From positions 1 through 64,000 of the forward strand of contig CABQEV010000002.1 in the NCBI GenBank assembly GCA_902463265.1: a stretch of DNA of 64,000 nt, written 5' to 3'. The notes under the pieces were generated by a model, which was not told the origin of the DNA, did no database searches, and worked only from the letters and a program-made list of their open reading frames with translations. Shown here piece by piece: positions 7,457-15,998 of the stretch. The translations under genes were made by a program, and so were the position numbers. The DNA is from UMGS1889 sp900556055. GTDB taxonomy: Bacteria; Bacillota; Clostridia; Oscillospirales; Ruminococcaceae. How positions within the stretch are numbered: position 1 is the first letter of the stretch; the number at the start of each line of letters is the position of its first letter.

Positions 7457-8848
7457 ATGATAAAGACATTTATTGAAGATCATTCGGAGGAAATGATTTG
7501 CAGTATTTCCGAGCTTGTAAGTATCCCGAGCGTTATGGGCGATGCGCAGGAAGGTGCGCCGTTCGGAAAAGAGTGCGTCAGAGCGCTTCGCAAGGCGCTT
7601 GAAATAGCCGAGGGCATGGGATTTTCCGTGAGAAATATCGACAGCTATGCGGGAACTGCGGAGTATATCCCCGATGGTGCAGACGGCATAGGTCTTGCGA
7701 TACTTTGTCATCTCGATGTTGTCCCTGCGGGCGACGGCTGGAGCTTTCCGCCGTTTGAGATGACCCGTGCGGACGGAAAAATAATCGGCAGGGGAGTAAT
7801 TGACGACAAGGGTCCTGCTATGGCTGCACTTTACGGTCTTTATGCTGTAAAGGAGCTGAATATCCCGCTGAAAAAGGGCGTTCGCATCGTGTTCGGAACT
7901 AATGAGGAGAACGGCTCGGAGGATCTCGGGTATTATCTCAAAAAGGAAACTCTCCCCGAAAATGTCTTTACTCCCGATGGAAGCTTTCCTGTGATAAATG
8001 TTGAAAAGGGAATGATCCGTTCAAAATTCAAGGGCAGCTATGCGGCTGACAATGATGATATTTTCATCTCCGTAAAGGGCGGAACGGTCGCAAATGCTGT
8101 TCCCGAAAAGGCTGAAGCTGTGATAAAGGCTGAGTATTCGCAGGCAGTCAGGACAGCTGCCGAGAGCGGCAGAAGCGGAGCAAAATTCACATTTGCTGAC
8201 AATGCGGACGGCACTGTAACGGTGACATCAAAGGGACGTTCGGCTCATGCGTCCACTCCCGAAAGCGGCATAAATGCGGTGATCGCACTGCTTGATCTGC
8301 TCGTTTCGGCATCGCATAAGGAAACGGCAGCAGTGAAGGTTATAAAGGGTCTGACTGAGATATTCCCGTTCGGCGAAACTGACGGAAGATCTGCGGGACT
8401 GAAATGCGCTGATGATGTGTCGGGCGCACTGACCTGCGTATTCAGCCTTTTTGAGATGGAAAACGGCGCAGCAGACGGCACTGTCGATGTAAGATTCCCC
8501 GTATGCACATGCCTCGAAAATGTCAGAAAGACAGAGGAAGCGGCATTTGCAAAGGCAGGCTGCAAATTTGACGGCTTTATGGGCGATGAACCGCACTGCG
8601 TTGACGAAAACAGCGATTTTATCCGCACGCTGCTCAGAGTGTTCGAGAGGCACACGGGGCAAAAAGGCGAATGCATCGCTATCGGCGGCGGAACCTATGT
8701 ACACAACATAAACGGCGGAGTTGCGTTCGGTGCGGAGCTTGGCAGCACGGATTATCATATGCACGGAGCGGACGAATTTTTCCCCGTTTCCGAGCTTATT
8801 GCCGACGCTGCTATCTACGGAGATGCGATATCCGAAATATGCGGATAA
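7457..8848 (+). CDS. M20 family metal-dependent dipeptidase, PepV/Sapep type
   Basis: The 463-residue protein belongs to the PepV/Sapep branch of M20 peptidases, cytoplasmic enzymes that cleave dipeptides using two metal ions. Metal-binding motifs are clear: LCHLDVVPAGDGW (about residue 78), GRGVIDDKGP (about 112) and GTNEENGSED (about 154), with a late histidine in GSTDYHMHGADE. The typical lid domain lies between about 190 and 330. It follows lrgB by 15 bases with AAGGAACGG as ribosome binding site, and ends just before a hairpin at 8857. Its link with LrgAB may reflect peptide or acid uptake followed by use in the cell, which is inference. Confidence 0.88.
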   Translation: MIKTFIEDHSEEMICSISELVSIPSVMGDAQEGAPFGKECVRALRKALEIAEGMGFSVRNIDSYAGTAEYIPDGADGIGLAILCHLDVVPAGDGWSFPPFEMTRADGKIIGRGVIDDKGPAMAALYGLYAVKELNIPLKKGVRIVFGTNEENGSEDLGYYLKKETLPENVFTPDGSFPVINVEKGMIRSKFKGSYAADNDDIFISVKGGTVANAVPEKAEAVIKAEYSQAVRTAAESGRSGAKFTFADNADGTVTVTSKGRSAHASTPESGINAVIALLDLLVSASHKETAAVKVIKGLTEIFPFGETDGRSAGLKCADDVSGALTCVFSLFEMENGAADGTVDVRFPVCTCLENVRKTEEAAFAKAGCKFDGFMGDEPHCVDENSDFIRTLLRVFERHTGQKGECIAIGGGTYVHNINGGVAFGAELGSTDYHMHGADEFFPVSELIADAAIYGDAISEICG

Positions 8849-8856
8849 AAATTCGG

Positions 8857-8896
8857 GCGATGTCATCAATGTGTGACATCGCTCTTGATTTTTTTA
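8857..8896 (+). terminator. Terminator after the dipeptidase gene
   Basis: GCGATGTCA (8857-8865) pairs exactly with TGACATCGC (8874-8882), followed within eight bases by a run of seven T. The downstream promoter's -35 box overlaps the end of this element. Confidence 0.65.
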
Positions 8897-8913
8897 TGGA
8901 TATATGTTAAAAT
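8885..8913 (+). promoter_or_regulatory. Promoter of the PH-domain / FkbM / asnS genes
   Basis: TTGATT (8885-8890) and TAAAAT (8908-8913) are 17 bases apart, with TG one base before the -10 box. Confidence 0.6.
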
Positions 8914-8938
8914 AAATAAAAATCAACGAAAGGCGGTC

Positions 8939-9358
8939 ATGATCTTGAAAGCGGATTTTGATTATATCTGGACTGACAAAAAGAGGACATTATTCGGTCT
9001 GCCGATCTCATTTACAAGATATTTCCTTACAGAGAAAAAGCTTATCACAAGAACAGGATTTCTGAATATTACCGAGGACGAATTCGATCTTTACCGTGTT
9101 ATCGACAAGAAGCTGCTGCTGCCGCTCGGACAGCGTATGTTCGGCTGCGGAACGATAGTTATCAATGTGAGAGATGTTGATACTCCCGTCAAGGAGGTCA
9201 AGTCGATAAAGGCACCGCGTTCGGTAATGAACAAAATTGACGAGCTGATCGAGGCTCAGCGTGACGCATATCAGATAAGAGGCAGGGATATGCTTGGCGG
9301 AGAGATCGTTCACGATCATGACTGTGAGCACGATTTCGGCGGTGAAAACGATGCTTGA
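8939..9358 (+). CDS. Bacterial PH-domain protein, 139 residues
   Basis: The product resembles short bacterial PH-domain proteins: it opens with a TDKKRTLFGLPISFTRY-like strand pair, then RTGFLNITEDEFDLYRVIDK, and ends with an aspartate- and histidine-rich tail (HDHDCEHDFGG). There is no membrane span or signal peptide. The start at 8939 follows AAAGGCGG and gives a product beginning with MILKADFDYIW; a longer frame from 8873 would begin inside the promoter. It overlaps the FkbM gene by eight bases, so the two are probably coupled. Its role is unknown; PH domains of this class often sit on structural or envelope-associated proteins. The assignment rests on fold-like pattern rather than a catalytic motif. 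Confidence 0.7.
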   Translation: MILKADFDYIWTDKKRTLFGLPISFTRYFLTEKKLITRTGFLNITEDEFDLYRVIDKKLLLPLGQRMFGCGTIVINVRDVDTPVKEVKSIKAPRSVMNKIDELIEAQRDAYQIRGRDMLGGEIVHDHDCEHDFGGENDA

Positions 9359-10448
9359 TTTTATCACGGAAAAACAGTCGTCATGGGATTTCCTCAAAAA
9401 TACCGAGCTGCCCGTTTTTATCTACGGAATGGGCGACGGTGCGCTGAAGATCATGTCTGCATTTGAAAAGTACGGAATTCCGGTTGCGGGATTTTTTGCA
9501 AGCGATGAGTTTGTGAGGGGGCATTATTTTGAGGGACATCTTGTTCACAAGCTTTCGCATATCGAGGATCTGATAGATGATTTTGTTGTCGTTCTGGCAT
9601 TTGCGGCGGGATATAAAAGCTTGTATGACAGGATATTTGAGATATCGGAAAAGCATATCCTTTTAGCCCCCGATGTGCCTGTTATCCCCGATGGGAGCGG
9701 TGAGCTTTTCACATATGAATATTGTCTCAGGCATGCCGATGAGATACAGTCTGTGTATGATATGCTTGCCGATGATATGTCACGAAAAGTGTTTGCGGAC
9801 GTGATAAATTTCAAGATAAGCGGAAAGATAGATTATCTTGACAGATGCACGACCGACAGGGGCGAGATATACAGAGATATCCTGAAGCTGCATGAGGACA
9901 GTGTTTTTGTCGATCTCGGAGCATATGACGGCGATACTGTGCTTGATTTTGCATTTGCCGCCTCTGACGGATACAAGAAAATATACGCTCTTGAGCCCGA
10001 CAAGCGGAATTTCAGAAAGCTTACGAAAAACACTTCCGATATGGCGAATATCTGCACATTCAACGCCGCCGCATGGAGCGAAAGCACAACGCTCAGATTT
10101 ATGCAGAAGGCGGGCAGGCAGTCCGCTGCGGCAAGGCTTTGCGATATTGCCGAAAACGGAGTTGAAACGGCTGCACTTGCTGTCGATGATATAGTTCCCG
10201 AGGGCGAGAAGCACGTTATAATCAAGCTCGATACCGAGGGCAGCGAGGCGGAAGCACTGAACGGTGCTGCCAGAACGATCGCAGATGGTGCGGAGCTGGA
10301 ATGTGCGCTGTACCACAGAAATGAGGATATGTTCAGTCTGCCGCTGCTGGTGCATAAGCTGGATCCGAAGCTGAAGCTTTATATCAGGCATCATCTTTAT
10401 CTGCCCGCATGGGAGACAAATCTTTATGCGGCATATCCCGAAAAATGA
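9351..10448 (+). CDS. FkbM family methyltransferase
   Basis: The 365-residue protein has a C-terminal FkbM-type SAM-dependent methyltransferase domain (about residues 165-330), with the SAM loop VFVDLGAYDGDTV, an acidic strand end YALEPD and the later IIKLDTEGSE typical of the family. The N-terminal 150 residues contain a Rossmann-like opening, PVFIYGMGDGALKIM, similar to the nucleotide-binding region often attached to sugar-modifying FkbM proteins. Start 9351 overlaps the previous gene by eight bases. FkbM enzymes O-methylate sugars or polyketides; the substrate here is unknown, and no glycan cluster is nearby. Confidence 0.82.
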   Translation: MLDFITEKQSSWDFLKNTELPVFIYGMGDGALKIMSAFEKYGIPVAGFFASDEFVRGHYFEGHLVHKLSHIEDLIDDFVVVLAFAAGYKSLYDRIFEISEKHILLAPDVPVIPDGSGELFTYEYCLRHADEIQSVYDMLADDMSRKVFADVINFKISGKIDYLDRCTTDRGEIYRDILKLHEDSVFVDLGAYDGDTVLDFAFAASDGYKKIYALEPDKRNFRKLTKNTSDMANICTFNAAAWSESTTLRFMQKAGRQSAAARLCDIAENGVETAALAVDDIVPEGEKHVIIKLDTEGSEAEALNGAARTIADGAELECALYHRNEDMFSLPLLVHKLDPKLKLYIRHHLYLPAWETNLYAAYPEK

Positions 10449-10465
10449 TTTAAGGAAGTAATGGA

Positions 10466-11854
10466 ATGAAACGTACTGAGATCCGCACGCTGTTTGCGGA
10501 AAAGGAAAAATTTGCAGGAAACGAGGTCACTGTCTGCGGGTGGGTGCGCTCGGTCAGAAGCGGAAAGCATATCTCATTCATAACGATAAATGACGGAAGC
10601 TGCTTTAACAATGTTCAGATAGTTGCGGAGGAAAGTCTGCCTGAATTCGGTGAGATCTCAAAGCTGAATGTCGGTGCGGCGGTATGCGTCAGGGGCGTTC
10701 TGAAGCTGACTCCCGAGGCAAAGCAGCCGTTTGAGATCACGGCGGAAAATGTTGAGGTCGAGGGTGCGTCATCGCCTGATTATCCGCTCCAGAAAAAGGC
10801 ACACAGTCTTGAATTCCTGCGTGGAATGACACATCTCAGAATGAGGACAAATACGCTCAGTGCCGTATTCAGAGTGCGTTCGGTGCTGGCTCAGGCTATA
10901 CATGAATTTTTCGGCTCGGAAGGATTTGTCTATGCTCACACGCCTATCATAACGTCAAGCGACTGCGAGGGTGCGGGCGAGATGTTCCGTGTTACGACAA
11001 TGACTCCTGCGGAATGGACTCCCGATGAAAACGGAAATGTCGATTTTTCCAAGGACTTTTTCGGAAAGCCTGCAAGTCTTACCGTTTCGGGACAGCTTGA
11101 GGGCGAATGCATGGCTATGGCGTTCGGAAAGATATATACCTTCGGTCCTACGTTCCGTGCGGAAAAATCCTACACTCAGCGTCATGCGGCGGAATTCTGG
11201 ATGGTCGAGCCTGAGATAGCGTTCGCCGATCTTCACGATGATATGGAGCTTGCCGAAAATATGATAAAGTATCTGATAAAGGCACTTCGCAGGAGATGCC
11301 CCGATGAACTGAAATTCTTCAATGAATTCTATGACAAGGAGCTTCTTACAAGGCTTGATACTGTTGAAAATTCCGAGTTCGGTCATGTGACATATACGGA
11401 GGCTGTGGAGCTTCTTGAAAAGAACAATGATAATTTCGATTACAAGGTGTTCTGGGGCTGCGACCTGCAGACGGAGCATGAGCGTTATCTGACTGAAAAG
11501 ATCTTCGGAAAGCCTGTGTTCGTGACGGATTATCCGAAGGAGATAAAGGCGTTTTATATGCGTCTTAATGATGACGGAAAAACTGTTGCGGCTATGGATA
11601 TGCTTGTCCCGGGCGTTGGCGAGCTTATCGGCGGAAGTCAGCGTGAGGAGCGTCCTGATCTGCTTGAAGCCCGCATGAACGAGCTTGGACTTTCTCCCGA
11701 GGAATATTCATGGTATCTCGACCTGAGAAGATACGGCGGGGCAAAGCATGCAGGCTTCGGACTCGGCTTTGAGCGTCTTGTGATGTACACGACAGGCATT
11801 TCAAATATCCGTGATGTTATCCCGTTCCCGAGAACGGCGGGCACTATATATTGA
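10466..11854 (+). CDS. asnS: Asparagine--tRNA ligase
   Basis: The 462-residue class II synthetase joins asparagine to tRNA-Asn in the cytoplasm. It has an N-terminal OB-fold for anticodon recognition (VTVCGWVRSVR), motif 2 in FGPTFRAEKSYTQRHAAEFW and motif 3 in GFGLGFERLVMYTTG, ending with NIRDVIPFPR, which marks AsnRS rather than AspRS. Start ATG follows AAGGAAGTA, 17 bases after the FkbM gene. The length is normal for the family. It is the last gene of the run and is followed by a strong terminator. Confidence 0.97.
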   Translation: MKRTEIRTLFAEKEKFAGNEVTVCGWVRSVRSGKHISFITINDGSCFNNVQIVAEESLPEFGEISKLNVGAAVCVRGVLKLTPEAKQPFEITAENVEVEGASSPDYPLQKKAHSLEFLRGMTHLRMRTNTLSAVFRVRSVLAQAIHEFFGSEGFVYAHTPIITSSDCEGAGEMFRVTTMTPAEWTPDENGNVDFSKDFFGKPASLTVSGQLEGECMAMAFGKIYTFGPTFRAEKSYTQRHAAEFWMVEPEIAFADLHDDMELAENMIKYLIKALRRRCPDELKFFNEFYDKELLTRLDTVENSEFGHVTYTEAVELLEKNNDNFDYKVFWGCDLQTEHERYLTEKIFGKPVFVTDYPKEIKAFYMRLNDDGKTVAAMDMLVPGVGELIGGSQREERPDLLEARMNELGLSPEEYSWYLDLRRYGGAKHAGFGLGFERLVMYTTGISNIRDVIPFPRTAGTIY

Positions 11855-11855
11855 T

Positions 11856-11897
11856 AAAAAAACTGACGGTTCACGATCAATGAACCGTCAGTTTTTT
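11856..11897. terminator. Strong bidirectional terminator after asnS
   Basis: CTGACGGTTCA pairs perfectly with TGAACCGTCAG around a seven-base loop, with A7 on the left and T6 on the right. It serves asnS and the convergent EAL gene. Confidence 0.9.
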
Positions 11898-11898
11898 A

Positions 11899-13815
11899 TT
11901 ATTCGGCAGATCTTAATATTTCAACAAAAGTATCTTCGGGGACAGGCTTTGAGAAGAAATATCCCTGGAGATAATCAACGCCCTTGTCGGTGAGATATTC
12001 TGCCATTTCCTCGGTTTCTATGCCCTCGGCAACGATCTTTGCGCCTATCGCTTTAAGCATGGATATGACAGATGACAGCAGCTTTTCCGCCTTTTCCGAG
12101 CGGTTTTCGCCGAAAGCAGGCCAGATAAGACTTTTGTCTATCTTTACGAGATCGTAATTGATCTTTGTTATCTGCGAGAGATTTGAATATCCCGTGCCGA
12201 AATCGTCCATGGAGAAGCTGAAGCCTATCCTTCTTAGTGAGGATATATTTTTGCTGAAAACGTCCTCCGAGCCGATAACAGCGGTTTCTGTGATCTCAAG
12301 GTTTATGAACGACGGGGATATGCCGTATTTTCTCAGTATCTGTTCAAGACGCTTATCAAGATCGGGCGATGCGGCCTGCAGTCCCGACAGATTTACTTCA
12401 ATAAAATCAAGCTTCTGCGACACTACCTCGCTGCGCTTTGCAAATTCCGCGACCTGTTCAACGACAGCATCTCCGATGTCAAAGATCATTCCCTTTTCTT
12501 CTGCGATCGGTATGAATTCTTCGGGGGATATATAGCCGAGTTCGGATGTGGAGCGCATTCTGATAAGTGCTTCTGCGGAGTGAAATGTGCCTTTTTCTAT
12601 GCTGAATATCGGCTGATAATACATCTCAAAGCCGTTGTTTTCAACAGCATCTGCGACCAGCTTTTCTATCCTGTCACGGCGGTGCTTTTTTGATGCGATC
12701 TTTTCGTTCAGCACAATGACGTTTTTATCCGCATACAAACTTTCGCCTATCATAAAGGTGAGAAAGCTGCAGGCTTCATCGCTTGTTTCTGCATATTTCC
12801 TCAGATCGACAACATTTACTCTGAAATCAGGGCTTATCTGCGTGAATTTTATTTCCCAGAGATCTGTTTCGAGCTTTTTGGCAAGCTTTGCTGCATTTTC
12901 CTCACTGCCCTCGAAAAAGATGCTCAGACAGTTTGCACACGAGTGGAAAACGGGCAGCTTTGCCGTTTTGCTTATAATATCAGCTGCCGATGCGATAGCG
13001 GAATATCCCATATCATGACCGAGTGTGCTGCTTATATGGCTGTGATTTATGCATACTGCATTTATAAGGCAGAGCGGCTGTTTCTTTTCGTAATTTTCAT
13101 CCATGACACGGTGGAATGCTGTCCTGCTGAAGCAGTGCGTTTCGGGGTCATAATTTTCCTTCTGATTTTCAAACGAGAAATACACGCTGAGAACAAGAAG
13201 TGTCAGCCCGAAGCCTGAGATGAGCAGGTGAGGGAAGAAGAACTGTATAAGCATTGCCGTCAGCCAGAGCGCCAGTCCGACCCTTACCGATACACGCTGA
13301 TTACGGTCAAGGCAGGTGTCCCTGCGCACTGACAGTATTACCGTAAGTATCAGGTAAAATACACCGCAGATGTAGATCATTGCCACCATAGGTCCGTAGG
13401 AATATGCGCTGTCCTCGGCAACATGATATTTGAGCTTTCCGAACAGTACGACAAACGCTGAGACTACAAGCGGTGCGATCGAGAATATAAGATGCCCTCT
13501 GCTGAGACGCTTCTGATTTCTGCTAAGCATCAGCACGTAAATATAGTTTGCAAATATCGCAGCAATGATGCTCGCAATAAACAGCTGATGCATAAGCCTG
13601 TTTATCGCAGGCGGGACTATGCTCATGTGCGTTATGGTGTAAACGGTCGCAACATCAAAAACAAGATTTGCGCCTGTTATCCAGAGGAGTATCATAAATG
13701 ATTTAGTTGAAAGCAGCTTCAGATGAGGATTTCGCAGATAATCCGCAGTGATAAGAAGAAGTATTATCATTGAAGCTATCTGAAACCGTATATTTACATC
13801 AAACAAAATGTTCAC
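11899..13815 (-). CDS. Membrane cyclic-di-GMP phosphodiesterase with degenerate GGDEF and EAL domains
   Basis: The 638-residue protein begins with seven or so hydrophobic spans (to about residue 215), then a GGDEF-like domain whose active-site loop reads CANCL instead of GGDEF, then an EAL domain (about 390-635). The EAL domain keeps the residues of an active phosphodiesterase: EAL in the first strand, EVNLS, LEITET, DDFGTGYSNL, KIDKS, AEGIET and LQGYFF. It should degrade cyclic-di-GMP, with the broken GGDEF domain possibly binding nucleotide as a sensor. It is transcribed alone, converging on asnS. The signal sensed by the membrane part is unknown. Confidence 0.9.
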   Translation of the reverse strand: MNILFDVNIRFQIASMIILLLITADYLRNPHLKLLSTKSFMILLWITGANLVFDVATVYTITHMSIVPPAINRLMHQLFIASIIAAIFANYIYVLMLSRNQKRLSRGHLIFSIAPLVVSAFVVLFGKLKYHVAEDSAYSYGPMVAMIYICGVFYLILTVILSVRRDTCLDRNQRVSVRVGLALWLTAMLIQFFFPHLLISGFGLTLLVLSVYFSFENQKENYDPETHCFSRTAFHRVMDENYEKKQPLCLINAVCINHSHISSTLGHDMGYSAIASAADIISKTAKLPVFHSCANCLSIFFEGSEENAAKLAKKLETDLWEIKFTQISPDFRVNVVDLRKYAETSDEACSFLTFMIGESLYADKNVIVLNEKIASKKHRRDRIEKLVADAVENNGFEMYYQPIFSIEKGTFHSAEALIRMRSTSELGYISPEEFIPIAEEKGMIFDIGDAVVEQVAEFAKRSEVVSQKLDFIEVNLSGLQAASPDLDKRLEQILRKYGISPSFINLEITETAVIGSEDVFSKNISSLRRIGFSFSMDDFGTGYSNLSQITKINYDLVKIDKSLIWPAFGENRSEKAEKLLSSVISMLKAIGAKIVAEGIETEEMAEYLTDKGVDYLQGYFFSKPVPEDTFVEILRSAE

Positions 13816-13904
13816 TGCCCCTTTTATATTTCTCTATATTATACATTATATAGCATTTTGAAATACTTGTCAATACGGATTTTACATATAACAGAAAATT
13901 TATA

Positions 13905-13933
13905 TTGCAATTTGTCCGCAAATGTAGTAAAAT
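13905..13933 (+). promoter_or_regulatory. Promoter of the substrate-binding lipoprotein gene
   Basis: TTGCAA (13905-13910) and TAAAAT (13928-13933) are separated by 17 bases, about 40 bases before the TTG start. Confidence 0.55.
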
Positions 13934-13973
13934 AAAACTTATAGGTAATCATATTCAGAAGGAGTAACCGGAT

Positions 13974-14951
13974 TTGCTGAAAAAAACTGCGATCTTATGT
14001 GCTGCGCTGATCACGCTTTCGCTGACCGCCTGCACGACCATAGAAAATGAACTGCCCGATGTTACGGAAACTTCCGTGACTGAGGCTGAACCGACTCCAT
14101 ATCCCGTGACGGCGGGTTCACTGGAATTTGAAGAAGCACCTGCAAGTGCAGTTTCGCTGTCCCCTGCGCTGACGGAGATAGTCTGCGCTCTCGGCTATGG
14201 CGATAAGCTGGCAGGTGTCAGTGAATACTGCGACTATCCCGAATCGGTCGGGGAAAAGCCGACTGCCGGAAGTGCCGCAAATCCCGACATTGATGAAATA
14301 ATCACGCTGAAGCCCGAGCTTTTGCTGAGTCAGAGCCCGATAGCAAAAAAGGACGTTGTGCGGCTTGAAAACAGCGGCATAAGAGTGCTGATACTTTCTG
14401 CGCCTAACAGCGTTGACGAGCTTCGTGAATGTTACCGCAGCATTGCGGCGGTGTTCGGCGGCGAGCTGACAGCCGATGAGGCAGCAGATGAAGCAATGAA
14501 GCCGCTTTACGATGCGCTGTCTGATGCTGAAAATTCAGCGGAAAGCTTTATTTTCCTGCTGACTCCCAATCTCAATGCCGCATCTTCGGATACATTTCTC
14601 GGAGATGTTTTCGGGCATATGGCTGAAAATAAGTCTGATACAGTAAATCAGACTGCTGAGGATATTCTTGCAGCCGATCCGCAGGTGCTGATACTTGCAT
14701 CGCCCATGACGGCTGATGATCTGCCCGATGAGCTTCAGTCGCTCGGTGCTGTGCAGAACGGCAGGGTGCTCAGGCTGAAAACATCAATGCTTGAACGTCC
14801 CACTGCACGCATTGCGGAGTATATCGGTTCTGTTTCAGATGCGCTCAGATCGACGGCAGGAGGGGAAACATCCGCAGAAAACGAAGAAGCAGCTGATGCA
14901 GACGAAACCGAAGACGACGAAACATCGGAGGAAGAAACCGGAAATGAATAA
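13974..14951 (+). CDS. Periplasmic-binding-type lipoprotein, BtuF/FepB-like
   Basis: The start is TTG at 13974 behind AGAAGGAGTAACCGGAT. The 325-residue product has a lipoprotein signal ending in LTAC, so it should be anchored outside the membrane. Residues 55-285 match the metal-chelate binding fold (VSLSPALTEIVCALG, GVSEYCDYP, DIDEIITLKPELLLSQ, DPQVLIL). A tail of about 35 acidic residues rich in glutamate follows, which is unusual for such proteins. No permease or ATPase genes are adjacent; instead the gene overlaps a C39-like peptidase gene by eight bases. It may work with a transporter coded elsewhere or may have another role, for example ligand sensing. Confidence 0.78.
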   Translation: MLKKTAILCAALITLSLTACTTIENELPDVTETSVTEAEPTPYPVTAGSLEFEEAPASAVSLSPALTEIVCALGYGDKLAGVSEYCDYPESVGEKPTAGSAANPDIDEIITLKPELLLSQSPIAKKDVVRLENSGIRVLILSAPNSVDELRECYRSIAAVFGGELTADEAADEAMKPLYDALSDAENSAESFIFLLTPNLNAASSDTFLGDVFGHMAENKSDTVNQTAEDILAADPQVLILASPMTADDLPDELQSLGAVQNGRVLRLKTSMLERPTARIAEYIGSVSDALRSTAGGETSAENEEAADADETEDDETSEEETGNE

Positions 14952-15774
14952 CGTTCTGCTTACCGCCGTGCTCGGGATAGGGCTTGCGGCGTGCTGCACT
15001 GCGTCATACATGGTCTACAGCTTTTCGGAGGAACAGGACCATATCAATGAAGAGATACATTATGCGGAGGCAGGTCTGGACGAAAGCACGATGTTCGGAG
15101 GCTTTTCCGCTGAGGAGATGGCAGAAGGCTATGATCCGCCCGGGAAAAAGGACGGGAAATACATAATCAATGTCCCGATGGTAAATCAGTTTCCCGAGCT
15201 GCCTGTCGGCTGTGAGATAGCATCGGAGGCGGCTGTGCTGCAGTTCCTCGGATTTGATGCTGACAAGATCACGCTTGCGGAGGATTATATCCCGAAAAAT
15301 GATGATATTTACGATGATATCCATCATTTTCTGTATGGTCCCGATCCTGCGGAATATTTCGTCGGAGATCCGTTCACATGGGGATACGGCTGCTATTCGC
15401 CCGTTATCGCCGACAGTATGAACCGATATTTCCTGATGCACGGAAGCGGCAACAAGGCTGTTGACATGAAAGATCTCACGGGAAATGAGCTTGATATGCT
15501 GCTTGAAGCGGGAGTTCCCGTCATTGTCTGGGCATCTCAGGATATGGAGCCGTTCGTTTACAAGGATTCTTCCTGCTGGACTGTTAAGAAAAACGGGAAA
15601 AATATCCGCTGGCTGGGAAATTCGCATACGCTCGTTCTTGTGGGATATGACCGTGAGATGTACTATTTTATGGACTGCGGCGGCAAGACCGATATCACGC
15701 CGTACAAGCGTGAGCTTTTCATCTCAAGATGGGAAGAAAACGGTTCGCAGGCGGTCGCAGTCAAACGGGCATGA
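14944..15774 (+). CDS. Secreted or membrane-anchored C39-like cysteine peptidase
   Basis: The 276-residue protein starts at 14944, inside the end of the previous gene, so the two are coupled. A hydrophobic N-terminal segment (VLLTAVLGIGLAACCTASYM) acts as a membrane anchor or lipoprotein signal. The rest fits the C39-like family: INVPMVNQFPELPVGCEIAS carries the nucleophile cysteine in PVGCE, and NSHTLVLVGYD carries the catalytic histidine, followed by YYFMDCGG. These domains cleave peptides or, in some cases, bind them. Its physical coupling to a substrate-binding lipoprotein suggests a joint extracytoplasmic job, which is inference. A palindromic repeat begins six bases after the stop. Confidence 0.8.
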   Translation: MNNVLLTAVLGIGLAACCTASYMVYSFSEEQDHINEEIHYAEAGLDESTMFGGFSAEEMAEGYDPPGKKDGKYIINVPMVNQFPELPVGCEIASEAAVLQFLGFDADKITLAEDYIPKNDDIYDDIHHFLYGPDPAEYFVGDPFTWGYGCYSPVIADSMNRYFLMHGSGNKAVDMKDLTGNELDMLLEAGVPVIVWASQDMEPFVYKDSSCWTVKKNGKNIRWLGNSHTLVLVGYDREMYYFMDCGGKTDITPYKRELFISRWEENGSQAVAVKRA

Positions 15775-15779
15775 TTTTA

Positions 15780-15892
15780 AGGAAACGCTGAATAAATCGT
15801 TTCTGCCGTTTTTCACAACCCTCTCAGTGACGTATTTTCGAGCGTTGCTCAAAACGGTGAAACGAATGCTTCGCATTATTCAGCTTTTTCCT
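15780..15892. repeat. 113-bp imperfect palindromic element
   Basis: The ends are inverted copies: AGGAAACGCTGAATAA on the left matches the complement of TTATTCAGCTTTTTCCT on the right, and TCGTTTC plus CCGTTTT inside pair with AAAACGG plus GAAACGA. It encodes nothing and starts six bases after a stop codon. It differs from the 108-bp repeat family. It could be a miniature transposon or a large bidirectional terminator. Confidence 0.6.
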
Positions 15893-15998
15893 AATGTTTT
15901 TATTATAAGTGTTTTTTCGGATTTTTTTCTTTGCATATTTACTTTACAGCGAAAATGTGGTAAAATAAATATATATGATTTTTTGGAGGTTATAAAAA

